From assembly GCA_039809125.1 (NCBI GenBank), contig JBDHUM010000001.1, positions 1-64,000 of the forward strand: DNA of 64,000 nt. Direction: 5' to 3'. Below the pieces are notes generated by a model. The model searched no databases. It worked only from the letters and a program-made list of their open reading frames with translations, and had not been told where the DNA came from. The position numbers and the translations under genes are program-made. This DNA comes from SZUA-359 sp039809125 (GTDB lineage: Bacteria; Patescibacteriota; Saccharimonadia; Saccharimonadales; Saccharimonadaceae). This document shows positions 62,097-64,000 of the stretch, piece by piece; position 1 is the first letter of the stretch, and each line of letters opens with the position of its first letter.

Positions 62097-62102
62097 ATAT
62101 AA

Positions 62103-63800
62103 ATGGATTCTTATACTAATCAACCTGTTTATACTGATTCGGAGCCCACAGATCAGGAGATTATAGACGATTTAGAAGAAACAAACGGGCAATTTCTCAG
62201 AGATGCCCTTGAAGTTTGGAAAACACAGGTAACCATCTGGGGCACGGCAGTGGATAATCTAAGAACTGCTCGAGAAAATGGTTTAAAAACTCTCAGCAAT
62301 GGTGTAGCGACAATTTCTGAATATTTACCATTTGCTGAAAAAATTTTAGAATTAGCAAAAAGCAAACAACGATACTGCGAGAAAAGTCTTGAAGTTCTTG
62401 ATACTTTGGCACATAAAATACTCACCGAGGACGTATTGAAGGCTGTAATAGAGGGTGTGGCAGCACAAACAGCTAGTCACAAAAAATACCTGGTAGATAG
62501 GTATGGAAATGAACTAAAGATGATATTTCCGGAAAAGATCGCTGAAGTTAACATTCCAAAATTTATTCCTGGTGATGTCTGTGTTCCTCCCGTAAAAACA
62601 TTACAGCGTCAACACGAACTGATGCCCTCTGTAGCCGATAAAGTCTATATGGATGCTTCGCAAAGTGCAAGACAGTGTGTTGAAAGAGATTTCGGAATAG
62701 GCCTGGAGCAAGTTGTAAATGACACTCTTGAAAGCCTGCATGAGAGTGATATAGAGAGGGTTCTACGGGAAATTGTTGTAACGTTATTAGAAGTTGATTC
62801 TAAAAGCAGTGAAGGTATGGACGATGGCGCAGGAGAGACGGTTCAAAAGCCGCAACTTGACGACTGGATATATATTGCAAATGAACGGGAAAGAACAGCA
62901 AAAAAACTGCAAATGGAGAAAAAAATTTCATTGGAGCAACGGGAGATTAATAAAGGCCTCAGTCGAGTAGATGTGCCTGACACTGAACATATCAATGACG
63001 TAGTAGTCGACGCGCTAGCTATTATTATGGCTGGTGTAAAAGATGCCATTGATGTGGATACGGAAACGTTGTTCAAAAACATTCTCGAAAAGGAACTAAG
63101 ACTCCTTAAGCAGCGTCTTATGAACGGTTCTATATCAAGCATACCGTCTGATTATGCAGGGAGACCAGTAAAAAGACGCGCAAATGGTGGTGTAGGATAT
63201 AAGCAGGAAAATAGTCCAGCAATACCTTGCGCGGAGGAAGATTGTAAGCTCGTAGAGCATAATATGTTTGATACAGTAGAGAGGATATCCTTTCCGTGGC
63301 TAGATAAAGGGGACGATCGTCAAGTTATAATAAAAGAAGTAGATGGCGTGAAAGTTGGTTTTATTGATGCACGGAGCCCCGCAGCCTTAAGAATCGAAGA
63401 AAAAACATTTGATGGTTCAGACGGCAAGGTAGGTGGTGCAATAGACCCTAGTATCGCAAGAAGGATTGAAGTTGCGATGAAAATGGCAGCGGGTAATATA
63501 CTACAAAGAACCCTTGCGCCCCTCAGAAACTTTAATGAAGGTGGTCGACGGTACCCATATAATATATATTCACCAAAAACCAAGCACTCTGCAACACCTG
63601 TCCGTTCATATTTTTCTTTGCTACGACCCGGCGTTTCACCCGAAGTAGATGATAGTGGCATATTTAATAGGACAGGTGTTGAGTGTATCGTGCTGTACAT
63701 GGGGTCGTCAGGAAAAGGTGCTTCGCAGCGAGATCTAATGGTAGAACTGATGGAGACTAATAATACAGCATTGCTACGCGCTTCAGGGTTTGGCGGGTAA
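62103..63800 (+). CDS. Large orphan soluble protein, 565 aa
   Basis: I do not recognise this protein. Residues 1-120 are helical with a likely coiled coil; 120-330 are acidic and helical; 380-565 are more mixed, with FPWLDKGDDRQVIIKEVDGVKVGF, PYNIYSPKTKHSATPVRSYFSLLRPG and RTGVECIVLYMGSSGKGASQRDL. There are no membrane helices, signal peptide or known catalytic motif. A strong consensus promoter implies high expression. Codon use is slightly more AT-rich than in neighbouring core genes. Confidence 0.75.
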   Translation: MDSYTNQPVYTDSEPTDQEIIDDLEETNGQFLRDALEVWKTQVTIWGTAVDNLRTARENGLKTLSNGVATISEYLPFAEKILELAKSKQRYCEKSLEVLDTLAHKILTEDVLKAVIEGVAAQTASHKKYLVDRYGNELKMIFPEKIAEVNIPKFIPGDVCVPPVKTLQRQHELMPSVADKVYMDASQSARQCVERDFGIGLEQVVNDTLESLHESDIERVLREIVVTLLEVDSKSSEGMDDGAGETVQKPQLDDWIYIANERERTAKKLQMEKKISLEQREINKGLSRVDVPDTEHINDVVVDALAIIMAGVKDAIDVDTETLFKNILEKELRLLKQRLMNGSISSIPSDYAGRPVKRRANGGVGYKQENSPAIPCAEEDCKLVEHNMFDTVERISFPWLDKGDDRQVIIKEVDGVKVGFIDARSPAALRIEEKTFDGSDGKVGGAIDPSIARRIEVAMKMAAGNILQRTLAPLRNFNEGGRRYPYNIYSPKTKHSATPVRSYFSLLRPGVSPEVDDSGIFNRTGVECIVLYMGSSGKGASQRDLMVELMETNNTALLRASGFGG

Positions 63801-63815
63801 ATATCGTATATTTAC
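63797..63815. terminator. AT-rich hairpin between convergent genes
   Basis: GTAAATAT (63797-63804) pairs with ATATTTAC (63808-63815) over a 3-nt loop. It overlaps the stop of the orphan gene and lies between convergent ends. It is weak in pairing energy. Confidence 0.45.
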
Positions 63816-63852
63816 TGCTGACCCATTTGAGTATAAATTATTAAAAAATGAT

Positions 63853-64000
63853 TTAGTGTATAGATGACGCTATACTATCGACTACTTTTTCATCAAACGG
63901 TGATGGAATAATCTCTTCGGTCGTTGGGTTTTTTACGAGACTCGCAAGCGCTTCAGCGGCGGCAAGCTTGTGTGTGTCAGTAATTTTCTTCACCCCATTG
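63853..64000 (-). CDS. Malic enzyme, C-terminal fragment (window edge)
   Basis: The minus strand reads NGVKKITDTHKLAAAEALAS then LVKNPTTEEIIPSPFD and a short tail before TAA at 63855-63853. The I-T-D-x2-K-L-A-A-A-x-A-L-A pattern followed by IIPSPFD is typical of the C-terminus of NAD(P)-malic enzyme (malate to pyruvate and CO2). Only 49 codons are in the window; the rest lies beyond 64000. Confidence 0.8.
   Translation of the reverse strand, partial: NGVKKITDTHKLAAAEALASLVKNPTTEEIIPSPFDEKVVDSIASSIH

Noticed and set aside
1..64000. CRISPR arrays, rRNA genes or insertion-sequence transposases
   Set aside because: I saw no regularly spaced short repeats, no rRNA-like sequence and no DDE transposase. 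The only long repeats are the att pair and the 150-bp inverted pair.

Overview
The window reads as a chromosomal segment of a Candidate Phyla Radiation bacterium, most likely Candidatus Saccharibacteria (TM7). This is judged from gene content and compact gene order, not from any search. The genetic code is the standard bacterial one, with TGA used as stop. Most transcription units begin with a TATAAT/TATACT-like -10 box only 6-9 nt upstream of the start codon and have no Shine-Dalgarno sequence, so leaderless mRNAs appear to be the rule. Units with longer leaders and AGGAG-like sites (ndh, FKBP, ppa, gap) are the minority.

Region 1 (39-6573) is an integrated element. It is bounded by a 39-bp direct repeat (36/39 identical) and carries a large serine recombinase at its left end, whose reading frame is broken by an amber codon just after the catalytic serine. 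Inside lies a second unit (1938-3536): two AT-rich genes, the second with an HEPN-type R-x4-H motif, enclosed by a perfect 150-bp inverted repeat. The rest of the element is an overlapping four-gene operon of membrane and conserved proteins (TspO-like, DUF2177, DUF1295, and a soluble unknown).

Region 2 (6574-11214) is accessory: a NUDIX hydrolase, a ChbG/YdjC-like deacetylase with an SDR oxidoreductase, a frameshifted glyoxalase-fold gene coupled to a hypothetical gene, and a glycoside-hydrolase-like protein.

Region 3 (11215-39290) is core metabolism: phosphoketolase with acetate kinase (acetyl-phosphate to ATP), an NRAMP-like transporter, a VIT-like protein, PAP2 phosphatase, RmuC, an aquaporin, PheST, an ABC exporter, a complete cytochrome o quinol oxidase operon (cyoABCDE) followed by a type II NADH dehydrogenase, FKBP, thioredoxin reductase, a PLD-family protein, pyrophosphatase, RelA/SpoT, GAPDH and threonine synthase. 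NDH-2 plus Cyo would make a two-enzyme NADH-to-oxygen chain.

Region 4 (39291-46233) starts with a GC-rich small membrane gene with a structured leader. It continues with a sugar-phosphate operon: RpiB-like, Rpe, split transketolase, class II aldolase and two PfkB kinases. Region 5 (46234-64000) holds LOG, UvrB, a DUF5671-like protein, GatCAB with an inserted membrane HEPN-like gene, a second NUDIX, GalU, small envelope proteins, DnaE, a SpoU-type methyltransferase, a PilB-like ATPase, a large orphan protein and the 3' end of a malic enzyme gene. No rRNA, intact tRNA or CRISPR array was seen.
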